Notes: generated by a model from the sequence alone, not told the origin. 64,000 bases of DNA from Haliotispira sp965263485 (GCA_965263485.1 CBDHHO010000004.1:2108001-2172000); one strand, 5' to 3'; counted from the stretch's first letter, positions 34,781 through 44,197 are shown. Made by a program: numbers and translations.

Positions 34781-36250
34781 TCAGTTGGCTCCGCTCTCAC
34801 TTTCGCCAGACAAATCCGCCTGCTGATTTGTCTGCTCTTCGGCTCCTTCGGCTTGTGTAAGGACGGACGGTTTTTCGGCCTGTCCGACTTGTTGTTCTGC
34901 TTGTTGTTCTGTCAGCTGTTCTGTCAGCTGTTCTGTCAGCTGTTCTGCCTGTTCTGCCTGTTCTGCCTGTTCTGCCTGGAGAAGGGGAGGGGGCTGCGTA
35001 GCGGAACGATTGCTTTGCACAGCTCGCAAGGGAGCGTCATTCACCGCATTTGCCCGCTCGGACTGCCGAGCAGCAGGCACTGTAGTATTTGCCGATCTGC
35101 CTGCAGCAGCCTGTCGGCCCGACTGGGCTGCCTGATCCGGCTGATTGTTCGAAGCGCTGGGAGCCGTTGAGCGGTTCTGAATGACGGGACGGGTACTTTG
35201 GGCATTCATTTGATTGTTCCCATGATTGTTTCCGGGCCGGATGCGCAGGCTCTCTGACTGGCCTGAGCTGTTACCCGCAGCAGCAGCGTTTGAGCTGGTG
35301 GCCTGCTTGGAGCGGGTTTCATCAGTAGTGCCATCAATCACTCCGCTTGCTGAAACCACTTCGCCCAAAGCAGCGGAAGCATCCTCATTGCTCATCGTTT
35401 CGATCAACACTGCCACATATTCGACCTGGCTTAGTTCCACCGCCGGCCTGACCAGCAGCGAAAGAGAGGCGTTGTATTCCAATTCTTCCACTTGTTGGAT
35501 ATATCCGATGGGAATTCCTCTGGGATACAGGGATTCCTTCGAGCCGGCACTGACCACCAGTTCGCCGCTACGAATGCGGCTCAGGGCTTGGCGATTGATA
35601 AAGTCCAAGCGAAACAGCCTACCGTTATTGCTCAGTATTCCTTGAAATCGCGAATCTTCGAGCATTGCCGTCACACCCAACTGATAGTATCGATTGACCA
35701 GACTGGCCACGGTCGATTGCTCCCTGCCGACCGTCTGTACCTTGCCAATCAAACCGTATCTGCCTTCGGCAAAGCCAATCACCGGGGCATCCGGGTAGAT
35801 GCCATCCGCAGCACCGACATCAATGACGGTGGAATCCTGTGGAGTGCTCCCGGAATACACGATGATTTCGGCATTCACATGGTGCCATTCAATGCTGTTG
35901 GCCAGCCCCAGTATCTGGCGCAACTGCCGGGTCTCTCCGGCTTGACGCTGCAGATCCGCCACCTGAAATTCCAGTTCGCGGCGCTGCTCTTCTGCTTCGC
36001 GATAGAGGTTCTCCCAAGGATTGAGGAACACTGCAGTCTGCACAATGGCCAGCAAGCGTTGATTGCTCTCTTTGAAGAATTTGAGAACGCTGTTCATCGA
36101 CAGGCCGCCATAGTATTCCAGAGAGCGGCCGTAGCTCTTCATCGCAGCCGGAGGAAGCAGCAGTGCCGAGACCAGAACATAGCAAACAAAAGGAATGATA
36201 GTCTTGCGCCTGGCCTGACCGACAATGGCCCCCGGCTGTGGCTTGCCCAC
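34781..36250 (-). CDS. mreC: rod shape-determining protein MreC with long low-complexity tail
   Basis: 489 aa from the GTG at 36250, which has GGAAGGGG upstream; a TTG at 36286 lacks such a site. A membrane helix (IIPFVCYVLVSALLLPPAA) and a coiled coil (YREAEEQRRELEFQVADLQ) precede the beta-domain pair typical of MreC (AEIIVYSGSTPQDSTVIDVG, DAPVIGFAEGRYGLIGKV). This core ends near residue 275. The remaining 200 residues are disordered, rich in Ser, Asn, Gln, Glu and Ala, and include tandem EQA and EQLT units. Usual MreC proteins have 280-350 residues, so the tail is an addition. It would lie in the periplasm. Confidence 0.9.
   Translation of the reverse strand: MGKPQPGAIVGQARRKTIIPFVCYVLVSALLLPPAAMKSYGRSLEYYGGLSMNSVLKFFKESNQRLLAIVQTAVFLNPWENLYREAEEQRRELEFQVADLQRQAGETRQLRQILGLANSIEWHHVNAEIIVYSGSTPQDSTVIDVGAADGIYPDAPVIGFAEGRYGLIGKVQTVGREQSTVASLVNRYYQLGVTAMLEDSRFQGILSNNGRLFRLDFINRQALSRIRSGELVVSAGSKESLYPRGIPIGYIQQVEELEYNASLSLLVRPAVELSQVEYVAVLIETMSNEDASAALGEVVSASGVIDGTTDETRSKQATSSNAAAAGNSSGQSESLRIRPGNNHGNNQMNAQSTRPVIQNRSTAPSASNNQPDQAAQSGRQAAAGRSANTTVPAARQSERANAVNDAPLRAVQSNRSATQPPPLLQAEQAEQAEQAEQLTEQLTEQLTEQQAEQQVGQAEKPSVLTQAEGAEEQTNQQADLSGESESGAN
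34897..34980 (-). repeat. in-frame short tandem repeats in the mreC tail
   Basis: Three 12-bp units (GTTCTGTCAGCT in plus-strand view) are followed by four 9-bp units (GTTCTGCCT). They encode EQLT x3 and EQA x3-4. Unit lengths are multiples of three, so slippage would change tail length but not frame. Confidence 0.85.
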
Positions 36251-36362
36251 CCGTATACCCCTTCCGCTATCTTCTGATATTTCCAAAACAACAGGATGCT
36301 GTGCCTGACTGCATCACGTTGCAGTTATATTGCGGGCTGTGGCAAACGGGATTCGAGGCCCC

Positions 36363-37367
36363 CTAATAGCCCTTTTTCTGGTTGCTTTCATGGTAGCGGC
36401 CCGCACCGATGGCAACGCAGAGCAGCGGCTCGTTTGCCAGCAGTACCGGGACCCCGGTCTCCTTGGCGATCAAGCGCGAGAGACCCTTGAGCATTGCGCC
36501 CCCGCCAGTCAGCACAATACCCCGATCGATGATGTCGGCACCAAGCTCGGGCGGAGTGTCTGAAAATGTACGCTTAATCCACTCAACAATAATATTTACC
36601 GGATCTTTGATCGCCTCGCGAATTTCCACCGAATCAACTTCCAAGCGGCGCGGCAAACCGGTAATCGCATCAGTACCCTTGATTTCCATTTTCTCAATGG
36701 TACTTTCGGGAAAGGCATTGCCGATTTCCATCTTCAGGGCTTCTGCTGTTTGCTCGCCAATGGTCAAATTGTGGACACTGCGAATGTGCTTGACGATAGC
36801 CTCATCGAATTCATCGCCTCCGATGCGAATGGCATTGCTGACCACCAGATCCCCCAGAGAGACCACCGACACTTCAGTTGTGCCACCGCCAATGTCACAG
36901 ACCATGTGCCCGGCTGGCTCATTGATCGGAATATCAGCGCCGATGGCGGCGCACAGCGATTCATAGACGCATTCAACTTTGCTCACGCCGGCGCGCGTGG
37001 CACTGTCTTCAACTGCTTTGCGCTCTACTTCGGTAATGCAATAGGGTACTCCAATCACCACACGAGGCTGTATCAGACGGCGCGAAGAGAGTGTGCGGTC
37101 CAAGAAGTATTTTATCATCACTTCCGTCAGATCCAGTTTGGCGATGACACCGTCGCGCAGAGGCCGGATCGCTTGGATTTTACTGGGCGTACGACCCAGG
37201 ATACGCTTGGCCTCCTCACCCACGGCCACGACCTGGTTGGTCCCACGCTCCACGGCCACCACCGAAGGCTCGGCGCAGACAATTCCGCGTCCCCGGACAC
37301 AAATCAATGTATTACATGTACCCAAATCAATGCCAATATCGACAGATAAATTGCTGAATAGCCCCAC
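36363..37367 (-). CDS. mreB: actin-like cell shape protein MreB
   Basis: 334 aa. The GTG start has AGGAG six bases upstream. Actin-fold phosphate loops are IGIDLGTCNTLICV near the N-terminus and VCDIGGGTTEVSVVSLG in the middle, with the adenosine motif IVLTGGGAMLKGL. The protein forms membrane-bound filaments that direct PBP2/RodA. Cys replaces the usual Ala in DLGTANT. It is followed after 112 bp by mreC and preceded at 9 bp by a TPR gene, all one direction. Confidence 0.96.
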   Translation of the reverse strand: MGLFSNLSVDIGIDLGTCNTLICVRGRGIVCAEPSVVAVERGTNQVVAVGEEAKRILGRTPSKIQAIRPLRDGVIAKLDLTEVMIKYFLDRTLSSRRLIQPRVVIGVPYCITEVERKAVEDSATRAGVSKVECVYESLCAAIGADIPINEPAGHMVCDIGGGTTEVSVVSLGDLVVSNAIRIGGDEFDEAIVKHIRSVHNLTIGEQTAEALKMEIGNAFPESTIEKMEIKGTDAITGLPRRLEVDSVEIREAIKDPVNIIVEWIKRTFSDTPPELGADIIDRGIVLTGGGAMLKGLSRLIAKETGVPVLLANEPLLCVAIGAGRYHESNQKKGY

Positions 37368-37376
37368 TCTGAACTC

Positions 37377-38279
37377 CTATTTTTGTAAGCGCTGGAATGC
37401 CGCTTGATACTGATCATCCAATTCCAGAGTCAATCGCCATTCTTTACGGGCTCTCACCGGTTGGTCCAAGGCGAGATACACTTCTCCAAGCAGGAAGTGC
37501 GCATCTGCGGACTCTTGTGTTTCCAACGCTGCTTCGAGTACCGATTTGGCATCCAGCCAACGACCCATATTGTAGTAAACCTGTGCTAATTGCAACAGAA
37601 TTTCAGCGACAAGTAAATGGTTTTGAGTATTTTTTTGCGCATCTTGGAGCATTTCCAAAGCCTGCTCATTTTGCCCGGCACCGATCAGACTTTGCCCATA
37701 TGCCAGCAGAAAACGATCGGAGCTTTTACCGTCTTGGTGGAGACTGTCAAAATAATCCAGACTTTCTTTTTCCTGTCCCATCTGGCGATAGGCCTCTGCC
37801 AGGAATTCAAAGCTGTCTCTAGCACTATAGCCCATCTCCACTGATTTTTGCAGATAATATAGGGATAAGGACATACTTGGCAAACCCCGGTAGAAATAGC
37901 CCTTTCCCAGAATATAATAGATTTCAGCCTGCACGCTTTTTTTGGGGTGCCCCACTACCAGAGATTTGCGCAAATGGCGCACCGCCAGGTTCAAGTTGAG
38001 CTGTCGTTCACTTTCATCCGTCTGCCCCAAAGCCAGATAAAAATAAGCATAGCCGCTATAACGAAGCAATTGGAAATTTAACGAGTCTTTTTCCAGCTTA
38101 TTTGCTGTAATTTCAATAATCTGACGCAACTTTCCGCTGTTCCAGAGTTCTTCAATCTGGGTTGCCTCTGCCTGACTCACTTCCCGGAACATGTAGTAGT
38201 AGCCCCACAACACTACTGCAAAAACAATAAATGCAATTACCAGAAAGACAATTAAAAATATTTTGCGTGAATTATTCAC
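37377..38279 (-). CDS. membrane-anchored TPR protein preceding mreB
   Basis: 300 aa; GTG start with AGGTG upstream. A single N-terminal membrane helix (IFLIVFLVIAFIVFAVVLWG, residues 8-27) anchors an all-helical domain with about six TPR-like pairs (ILGKGYFYRGLPSMSLSLYY, LAQVYYNMGRWLDAKSVLE, HFLLGEVYLALDQPVRARKE). Such domains bind protein partners. It lies 9 bp before mreB and is probably the first gene of the shape operon, so a role as an elongasome scaffold is a reasonable inference. Confidence 0.75.
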   Translation of the reverse strand: MNNSRKIFLIVFLVIAFIVFAVVLWGYYYMFREVSQAEATQIEELWNSGKLRQIIEITANKLEKDSLNFQLLRYSGYAYFYLALGQTDESERQLNLNLAVRHLRKSLVVGHPKKSVQAEIYYILGKGYFYRGLPSMSLSLYYLQKSVEMGYSARDSFEFLAEAYRQMGQEKESLDYFDSLHQDGKSSDRFLLAYGQSLIGAGQNEQALEMLQDAQKNTQNHLLVAEILLQLAQVYYNMGRWLDAKSVLEAALETQESADAHFLLGEVYLALDQPVRARKEWRLTLELDDQYQAAFQRLQK

Positions 38280-38324
38280 TTGGAAACACCTTTGCGTCTC
38301 TGGACAGGCAAATAAAAGCAGGAA

Positions 38325-38452
38325 GGGGGCCTCTAAAAATTCACTTTTCCTGCAAGGCCATTGTGGGGAGCGAGGAAGTGAAGCATACTTTGCTGTAGGG
38401 CACCTCTATTGACAAAGCTGCTCGTCTCGAAAGCGAATTTTTAGAGGTGCCC
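38325..38452. mobile_element. MITE-like element E13 (128 bp)
   Basis: Left end GGGGGCCTCTAAAAATTCA, right end CGAATTTTTAGAGGTGCCC. An internal left end (GGGCACCTCTATTG) lies at 38398-38411, so this is a nested or fused pair. The right end abuts the TAA stop of the ankyrin gene (stop 38454-38456, element ends at 38452). No flanking duplication is visible. It lies between the ankyrin gene and the mre operon, so it might carry the operon's promoter. Confidence 0.75.
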
Positions 38453-38453
38453 T

Positions 38454-40439
38454 TTATTCGCCACTGTCCGGGTCGCCACCCGCCTTTTGTGCCGCCAGAT
38501 ATTCAAATGTCTGACGCTTTCTGCGGGTGCGGGCCTCATCTTCGGCTGTATTACCGCGTTCATCCTGAATATAGATGTTGGCTCCCGCTTCCACCAATAA
38601 TTTGACGATAGCAAAATGGCCCTGTCGGGCCGCATCGTGCAAAGCTGTCCAGCCGCCTGAAGATTGCAAGTTCACTGAAGCACCATGCTTCAGCAGACTG
38701 TGGACCACGTCCGAATGGCCGTCCCAGGCCGCATAGTGCAGGGCCGTCCAACCACCGTTGGCCCGGAGGTCAGCTTCTGCTCCATGCTGCAACAGGTATT
38801 CGACAATCTCGTTATAACCCTTGCGCGCGGCCAAATGCAGGGCCGTCCAGCTGCTGTTGTTGCGTTGGTTGACGGTAATCCCATTTTCAATCAGTAGCTG
38901 AACCATCGGCAGATTATTTTTCCAAGTCGCAATGTAGAGACCGCTTTCGTTGTTTTCGTTGCGCTGATCGATATCGTAGCGCAAGTGCAGTAATTCACTC
39001 ACTATCCGTGGTTTATCCGCCTCTATTGCAGCGAGTAGCGGGTAATCCTGGCTGGTGTAGTTATTCAGGTAGAGGCTGTAGTCTTGCTTGTTCTGTCCTT
39101 CGACCGACTCATCTTGCTGCAAGCTTTTGCTACCAAGGTACGGCTTCTGCTTTGTTGTTGCATCTTCTGTGCGCCGGTCCCTTGGTTCCAGCTTTTTCAG
39201 CAGAGCACGCACCTTTCGGTTCTTACCATGACCGGTTGCATCATAGTAACGCTTGGCCAGATCGTGGGGTGTCTGTCCTTCGGCGTTCTCTTGGGTCAGA
39301 GAGGCTCCCGCTGCCAGCAGCAGATCTATGATTGCGGCATCGCCTTGCGATGCCGCAATGTGCAAAGCAGACCAGCCATCTTTGGCACTTTCATTGGCAT
39401 TGGCACCATGCTCCAGTAAGAGCCCTGCCAGCTTGTAGAAGCCGCGGGCCACACTCAGGTTTAATGCTGTGCCGCCGCCGCGATTTTTTCCGTTTACGTT
39501 GATATTCTGTTGCAGTAAAAACTCCACAGTCACCAGGCTCTGTTCTTCGCTGAGCTCTTCGTTCATCACGGCATACTGCAAGGGCGAGAGGCTTTCCTTT
39601 GAGGGTAGTCGGAAATCGGCTCCGTAGCGGCTCAGGATTTTGAGCACTTCGATATTGCCGCTGAACGCTGCGTAGTGCAGCGAAGACATTCCCTCACCGT
39701 CTTGAATATTGACATTGGCACCCGCTGCGGTCAGCTGCTTTATGGTCTGCTGTTGGCCTGCCATGGTGGCAATGTGCAAGGGAGTGGCACCGTCTACATC
39801 CTGGCTATTGATATAGGCCCCGTGTTGCAACAGATATGCCACCAGATCATCATTGCCTCGCATTGCCGCATAAAACAGCGGGCTGCGTCCGTCCATATCC
39901 TGAGCACCAATGTCGGTGCCGTGCCTCACAAATAATTTGACCATGTCGCGGTAATCGTTTGAGACGGCATAGTGCAGAGCTGTGCGGCCAAATAAATCAC
40001 TTAATTGCAGGTTTGCACCGTTTTCCAGCAGCAGTCGGGCCAGCTCCTCGTGGCCCTTGGCCGCAGCGTAATGCAGTGCCGTAGCACCGTCTGCATCCTG
40101 CTGATTGATATCATAGCCGGCCTCCAGCATGGCCTGTACGGCCCTCACATCATTGCGTAAACTAGCAGCGTGCAGTGGCGAGTCATACAGCTCATATTTC
40201 TGCACGATCTGCTCCTGCCGGGTGCCGGAGTTTTGCGCGGCCAACTGTGCAGTTCCCAGATGGAACAGCAGGCTCGGCAGGAAGAACAACAGGCTGCTCG
40301 ACATCCCGGTAAAAAACCGAGAGCAAAATACCGGGTGTATCGGGACGAGGCGTTTGTGCAGCTCTTCGGGAGAATCTTTGGTCCGGGTGCCCCGGAAAAC
40401 GGAAGTGTTGCAAAAATAGATATGGTGAGGGTTCTTCAT
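38454..40439 (-). CDS. exported ankyrin-repeat protein
   Basis: 661 aa. The ATG at 40439 has AGGAG at ideal spacing. An in-frame ATG at 40304 begins a typical signal peptide (MSSSLLFFLPSLLFHLGTAQ) but lacks a ribosome site, so the signal may be processed from a longer precursor or act as an anchor. About 16 ankyrin units follow in two blocks: 10 units (residues 85-415) and 5-6 units (residues 470-650), separated by a polar linker. The best units have GWTALHYAAWDGHSDVVHSL. Exported ankyrin proteins bind other proteins, in some bacteria host proteins; no partner is suggested here. Monocistronic, with elements on both sides. Confidence 0.85.
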   Translation of the reverse strand: MKNPHHIYFCNTSVFRGTRTKDSPEELHKRLVPIHPVFCSRFFTGMSSSLLFFLPSLLFHLGTAQLAAQNSGTRQEQIVQKYELYDSPLHAASLRNDVRAVQAMLEAGYDINQQDADGATALHYAAAKGHEELARLLLENGANLQLSDLFGRTALHYAVSNDYRDMVKLFVRHGTDIGAQDMDGRSPLFYAAMRGNDDLVAYLLQHGAYINSQDVDGATPLHIATMAGQQQTIKQLTAAGANVNIQDGEGMSSLHYAAFSGNIEVLKILSRYGADFRLPSKESLSPLQYAVMNEELSEEQSLVTVEFLLQQNINVNGKNRGGGTALNLSVARGFYKLAGLLLEHGANANESAKDGWSALHIAASQGDAAIIDLLLAAGASLTQENAEGQTPHDLAKRYYDATGHGKNRKVRALLKKLEPRDRRTEDATTKQKPYLGSKSLQQDESVEGQNKQDYSLYLNNYTSQDYPLLAAIEADKPRIVSELLHLRYDIDQRNENNESGLYIATWKNNLPMVQLLIENGITVNQRNNSSWTALHLAARKGYNEIVEYLLQHGAEADLRANGGWTALHYAAWDGHSDVVHSLLKHGASVNLQSSGGWTALHDAARQGHFAIVKLLVEAGANIYIQDERGNTAEDEARTRRKRQTFEYLAAQKAGGDPDSGE

Positions 40440-40501
40440 TGAGGCTCCTTCTCTGTCAATGATGGCGGCACAGACCCGAGTGCGGGTTATGAAAAGCTAA
40501 A

Positions 40502-40797
40502 GGGCACCTCTAAAAATTCCCCATCATTTTAATGCGCGCTGAGCGGCGATCTTGTTGCCGAATAAAGGTTCTGCCTTACGGCAGGATTTGCGAGGAATGG
40601 CCTGCTTCGCCTCGCCATTCCTCACCGTCAGCAAAGCCTTACCATACAACAAAATATGCTTCGGCTTCACTTCCTTGCCATCGGCAAAATCTCGCTGATT
40701 CAGCATCAAAACGCGGTACAATCGCTGCGGCCAAGACAAAACAGAAGCAGAGCGATTGTACAATTCTCGCGAAGCGATACCATTTTTAGAGGTACCC
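40502..40797. mobile_element. MITE-like element E14 (296 bp, full-length type)
   Basis: Termini GGGCACCTCTAAAAATTCC and CCATTTTTAGAGGTACCC are flanked by TAAA (40498-40501 and 40798-40801). Modules in order: CGCTGAGCGGCGATCTTG; the CTGCC-TTAC-GGCAG hairpin; the GGAATGGC / GCCATTCC hairpin; CATACAACAAAATATG; GCAAAATCTCG; and GTACAATCGCT / AGCGATTGTAC. E15 at 49540-49834 is the same element in reverse orientation, almost base for base. Its right end overlaps the TAG stop of the aldo/keto reductase gene. Confidence 0.9.
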
Positions 40798-41606
40798 TAA
40801 AATAGAAATTCATCCGGGTCCGGGCCTTGGCGCAGGTTGCGGTTGAGAATATCGATATCCGCAACTTCTTCGGTACTCAGGCTAAAATCAAAGATATTCA
40901 GATTTTCAATCATGCGCTCGCGATGGGTGCTTTTAGGCAGCACACGGCAGCCGTGTTCTACGGCCCAGCGCAAGGCGATCTGGGCCACGGTCTTACCATG
41001 TTTGCGGGCCATCCCCTCCAGTTCCTGCAATAAGGAAACTCTACCCTGAACGATGGGGCCCCAGGCCTCAATCAGGATATCGTGCCGGGAGCAGTAGCGG
41101 CGCAATTCCTGTTGGGTCAGCAGCGGGCTCATCTCAATCTGGTTGATGACCGGCAGCGGCATGCTGCTTTGCCGCAGCAGCTCCAAATGCCGGGGTTGAA
41201 AGTTGCTGACTCCGATGTGCCGCGCTGTTCCTTCTTCTTGCAACTGAACAAAGGCCTGCCAAGTATCCAGGAATTTATCTTTACCGGGCCAGTGTACCAG
41301 CAACAGGTCAACGGGTTTCTGCAGGTAGTCGCGACTGCGTCGCCCGGCCGCCAAAGCGGCCTCGTAGCCCTGCTCATCGTTCCAGACCTTGGTGGTGACG
41401 AAAATATCGAGACCCGAGTCTCGCACCGCCCGGCCGACATCCTGTTCGTTTTCATAGAATTTTGCGGTGTCAATGCTGCGGTAGCCAACTTCAATAGCCT
41501 GGCTGACGGCCCGACAGGTCGCTTCGCCCGGTGCAATTTTGTAGGTGCCAAAGCCCACACTGTCGATGGCAAATCGTTTAGATTGTATCTGCTGTATAGG
41601 TTCCAT
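40797..41606 (-). CDS. aldo/keto reductase
   Basis: 269 aa, cytoplasmic (beta/alpha)8-barrel. The catalytic tetrad is visible: Asp in YRSIDTAKFYENE, Tyr in the same segment, Lys in FVTTKVWND, and His in LLLVHWPG. GVSNFQPRHLELL and LPKSTHRERMIENL (NADPH-phosphate recognition) complete the family pattern, closest to the 2,5-diketo-D-gluconate reductase type (AKR5). It reduces aldehydes or ketones with NADPH; substrate unknown. The stop codon TAG spans the junction with element E14. Single gene, transcribed away from the antiporter gene. Confidence 0.93.
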   Translation of the reverse strand: MEPIQQIQSKRFAIDSVGFGTYKIAPGEATCRAVSQAIEVGYRSIDTAKFYENEQDVGRAVRDSGLDIFVTTKVWNDEQGYEAALAAGRRSRDYLQKPVDLLLVHWPGKDKFLDTWQAFVQLQEEGTARHIGVSNFQPRHLELLRQSSMPLPVINQIEMSPLLTQQELRRYCSRHDILIEAWGPIVQGRVSLLQELEGMARKHGKTVAQIALRWAVEHGCRVLPKSTHRERMIENLNIFDFSLSTEEVADIDILNRNLRQGPDPDEFLF

Positions 41607-42027
41607 GCCCCCATGATAGCATATAAGTTACCGGGATGCCACAGGCTTTTCGCAATTACCTGGAGGAACATGAATGTAACTTTCGTGCGTCCCTTGACAA
41701 CTGGAATTTTTAGAGGGGCCCTTATGTACAGCAAGAGCACGCTATCTTTCCTGACAATTTTGTTCGCTGGTAAAGACCAATCCCGGTCCGGATCTGGTCT
41801 CTCTGCGGGCATCCGGGTTGGGCCTGAGGATAAACCACACGGGTAACGTGATACAACTCTATGCAACCTTTAATCGATTCAACTATAATCGACCCATTGA
41901 GCTTTTCAGCCCTAGGCTCCTGCGAATGTAAAAGCAGAGCGCGCCAGAACGAAAAGAGAGTAAAATCAATCAGAAATGAGAAGGATACTACACAGCTCCC
42001 ATGGAGACCCGGTGAAGGAATGAAATT
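41607..42027. other. 421-bp divergent intergenic region, solitary element end
   Basis: It contains one right-hand terminus (GGAATTTTTAGAGGGGCCC, about 41703-41721) without a partner, preceded by TTGACA at about 41693. A TATAAT at 41884-41889, inside a small TCGATT/AATCGA inverted repeat, could belong to a promoter for the antiporter gene, but no good -35 is present at the right distance. Nothing else is recognised. Confidence 0.4.
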
Positions 42028-44178
42028 GTGAACGCGCTGGAAACTCTGCATTCCACCACCCAACTGCTCGCCCAGATAGCGTTGATTATAGTCTGCGCCC
42101 TGCTCTCTGAGAGTGTCTCCCGGAAGCTGTCTCTACCCAAAGTGGTGGGCTATATCCTGTTTGGGATTCTGATCGGCCCTTTTGCCTTGGGTCAGATCCC
42201 GCTGGGCCCATACTTTCCACACGGCCTCTTCCCCGCCCGACTCAACCAGATCGGCATCAATACCGGCGAGCTGAGTGTTTCAAAAGATTTGTACAATTTT
42301 GCCACTATCGCTTCGATGGTACTGCTGTTTTATTCGGGCCTGGAGACCGATGTCAATTTGTTTTTGCGCTATGCTTTTAAAGGCAGCGTGATTGGTCTGG
42401 GCGGCCTGATCTTTTCTTTTGCGGGCGGCTACCTAGCCAGTGCCCTGTTCTTTGCCGAATGGCCCTTGTTCCACCCGATGCACTTGTTTATGGGCACCAT
42501 TGCCACTGCAACTTCCGTGGGAATTACCACCAGCGTGCTCTCAGCTCAAAGGCGGGTCAGCAGCCCTGAAGGCGTGAGCATCCTGTCCGCTGCGGTCTTT
42601 GATGATGTATTGGGCATTGTTATTTTGGCCATTGTAATGGGTATTGCCGGGCTGAACTCCCGTGAGGCAGCTCAAAGCGGCAATGCCCTTGCCACCATCG
42701 TCCTGATTTCGGTCCGTTCGCTGGGACTTTGGCTTGGCTCAACCGCCATTGGCATCATTTTCGCCCGGAAATTCAGTCGTGGTTTGAAAAAAGCCATCAG
42801 CAGCAAAACCCGCCTGGCGCTGTTTTCGTTGAGCCTAGCTCTGTTTGCCGGCGCGGTATTTGAAATGTGGGGCCTGTCGATGATTATCGGTGCCTATATC
42901 GTGGGTCTCAGCCTCTCCAATACGGATCTGGCATATGTAATCCAGGAAAAACTCAGCCCGATACTTCTGCTCTTTGTCCCAATATTCTTTATCGTCAGCG
43001 GAATGCAGATTAACTTAGAATCGCTGGCAGAACCCAGAGTACTGATCTTTGGCGCAATTTACAGCAGTGCCTGCCTGCTGGGCAAGCTGTCGGGCTCAGG
43101 GCTGCTCTCGCTGCCGATGGGCTTTAACCTGCTGGGTGCGGCGCGCATCGGTACGGGCATGATGCCGCGCGGTGAAGTGGCCCTGATTATCGGCAACATC
43201 GGCCTCTCGGCCGGTATCATTAACCACGATACCTATAGCGCGCTGATGCTAATGGTTGTCAGCAGCTCGCTGATTGCTCCGTTTTGCCTGCAACTGCTGC
43301 TGAACATTCCTCGTAAAGGAACTCGCTACGATGAAGAAGAGCGCAAGGAGCGAACGGAAATCAATTTTGAACACTGGCAGCTCACCCGTTTCATCGTTTC
43401 GGACTTTTTGTCTCTGATCGAAGATGAGGGTTTTTTCATCAATCGCACGGTACAGCCGGAGCGGAAAATCTACCATATCCGCAAGGACGCGATCTTTATC
43501 AGCTTGCACGCTTTTAATACAGGAAAGCTGGTGTTCCATTCCGAAAAACAAAGTATTCCGTTTTTTAAGACCGCTTTATACGAGGCTGCCGCCAACATTG
43601 CCGAGTCTGCCGAGGCCATCAAGCAGAAACTCAATTTGCTCAATACGATTGATTCGGGCCCGCAAAATCCTGGCCGGCAGAATACCAACGGTCAGTTACT
43701 GGCCCAAGTGAGCTCGCCGTTTCTGGTGGCGTTGTCGCTACAGGGCAAAGGCAAGCAAGCGGTCCTGCGCGAGCTGGTCGCTCTGCTGGACAGGGGTGGC
43801 TTCCTTAGCGATGCCGAAGGCTTCCTCAACGATATTTTTGAACGCGAGAAAACCCTTTCTACCGGGCTCCAAGGTGGTCTGGCCATTCCGCATGCGCGCA
43901 GTTCCTACTGCCGCGAACCTAGAATTGTAATTGGCCTTAAGCCTGACGGCATCGATTTTGCAGCCCTCGACAAGCAGCCTTCCCGCATTTTTGTGATGAT
44001 TGCTGTACCACTCGAACATCCGCATTTGGAAATTTTGACTCAGATCAGTTTGTTACTGCAGCAGGAGGGTTTTTCAGAACGCTTGCTGGCTTCCCAGAAA
44101 GAAACAGAGGTCATTGAACTACTCACGGGTCAGTTTCCGGCCACAAAAAAGGGTACTGGACAAACGATATCCGGCTAG
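42028..44178 (+). CDS. CPA2-family cation/proton antiporter fused to PTS EIIA domain
   Basis: 716 aa; GTG start with AAGGA upstream. Residues 10-425 contain about 12 membrane helices of the Kef/NapA-like CPA2 family, including LPKVVGYILFGILIGPFALG and the helix with AVFDDVLGIVILAIV (DD motif region). After a roughly 130-residue linker, the last 150 residues form an EIIA domain of the fructose/nitrogen (PtsN) type: LLDRGGFLSD, then GLAIPHARSSY with the phosphorylatable His, then PLEHPHLEILTQIS. Fusion implies that antiport (K+ or Na+ for H+) is regulated by the phosphotransferase system in cis. Followed by a hairpin, then an SDR gene. Confidence 0.88.
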   Translation: MNALETLHSTTQLLAQIALIIVCALLSESVSRKLSLPKVVGYILFGILIGPFALGQIPLGPYFPHGLFPARLNQIGINTGELSVSKDLYNFATIASMVLLFYSGLETDVNLFLRYAFKGSVIGLGGLIFSFAGGYLASALFFAEWPLFHPMHLFMGTIATATSVGITTSVLSAQRRVSSPEGVSILSAAVFDDVLGIVILAIVMGIAGLNSREAAQSGNALATIVLISVRSLGLWLGSTAIGIIFARKFSRGLKKAISSKTRLALFSLSLALFAGAVFEMWGLSMIIGAYIVGLSLSNTDLAYVIQEKLSPILLLFVPIFFIVSGMQINLESLAEPRVLIFGAIYSSACLLGKLSGSGLLSLPMGFNLLGAARIGTGMMPRGEVALIIGNIGLSAGIINHDTYSALMLMVVSSSLIAPFCLQLLLNIPRKGTRYDEEERKERTEINFEHWQLTRFIVSDFLSLIEDEGFFINRTVQPERKIYHIRKDAIFISLHAFNTGKLVFHSEKQSIPFFKTALYEAAANIAESAEAIKQKLNLLNTIDSGPQNPGRQNTNGQLLAQVSSPFLVALSLQGKGKQAVLRELVALLDRGGFLSDAEGFLNDIFEREKTLSTGLQGGLAIPHARSSYCREPRIVIGLKPDGIDFAALDKQPSRIFVMIAVPLEHPHLEILTQISLLLQQEGFSERLLASQKETEVIELLTGQFPATKKGTGQTISG

Positions 44179-44197
44179 CTCTGGGCCACAGCAATGC

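Noticed and set aside
34897..34980. Phase variation by the mreC short repeats
   Set aside because: Units of 9 and 12 bp keep the reading frame, so slippage changes tail length only.
40524..40789. Small open frames inside E14 (and equivalents in E15, E7, E20)
   Set aside because: The same peptides recur wherever the element occurs, on both strands, with no ribosome site; they reflect repeat sequence, not genes.
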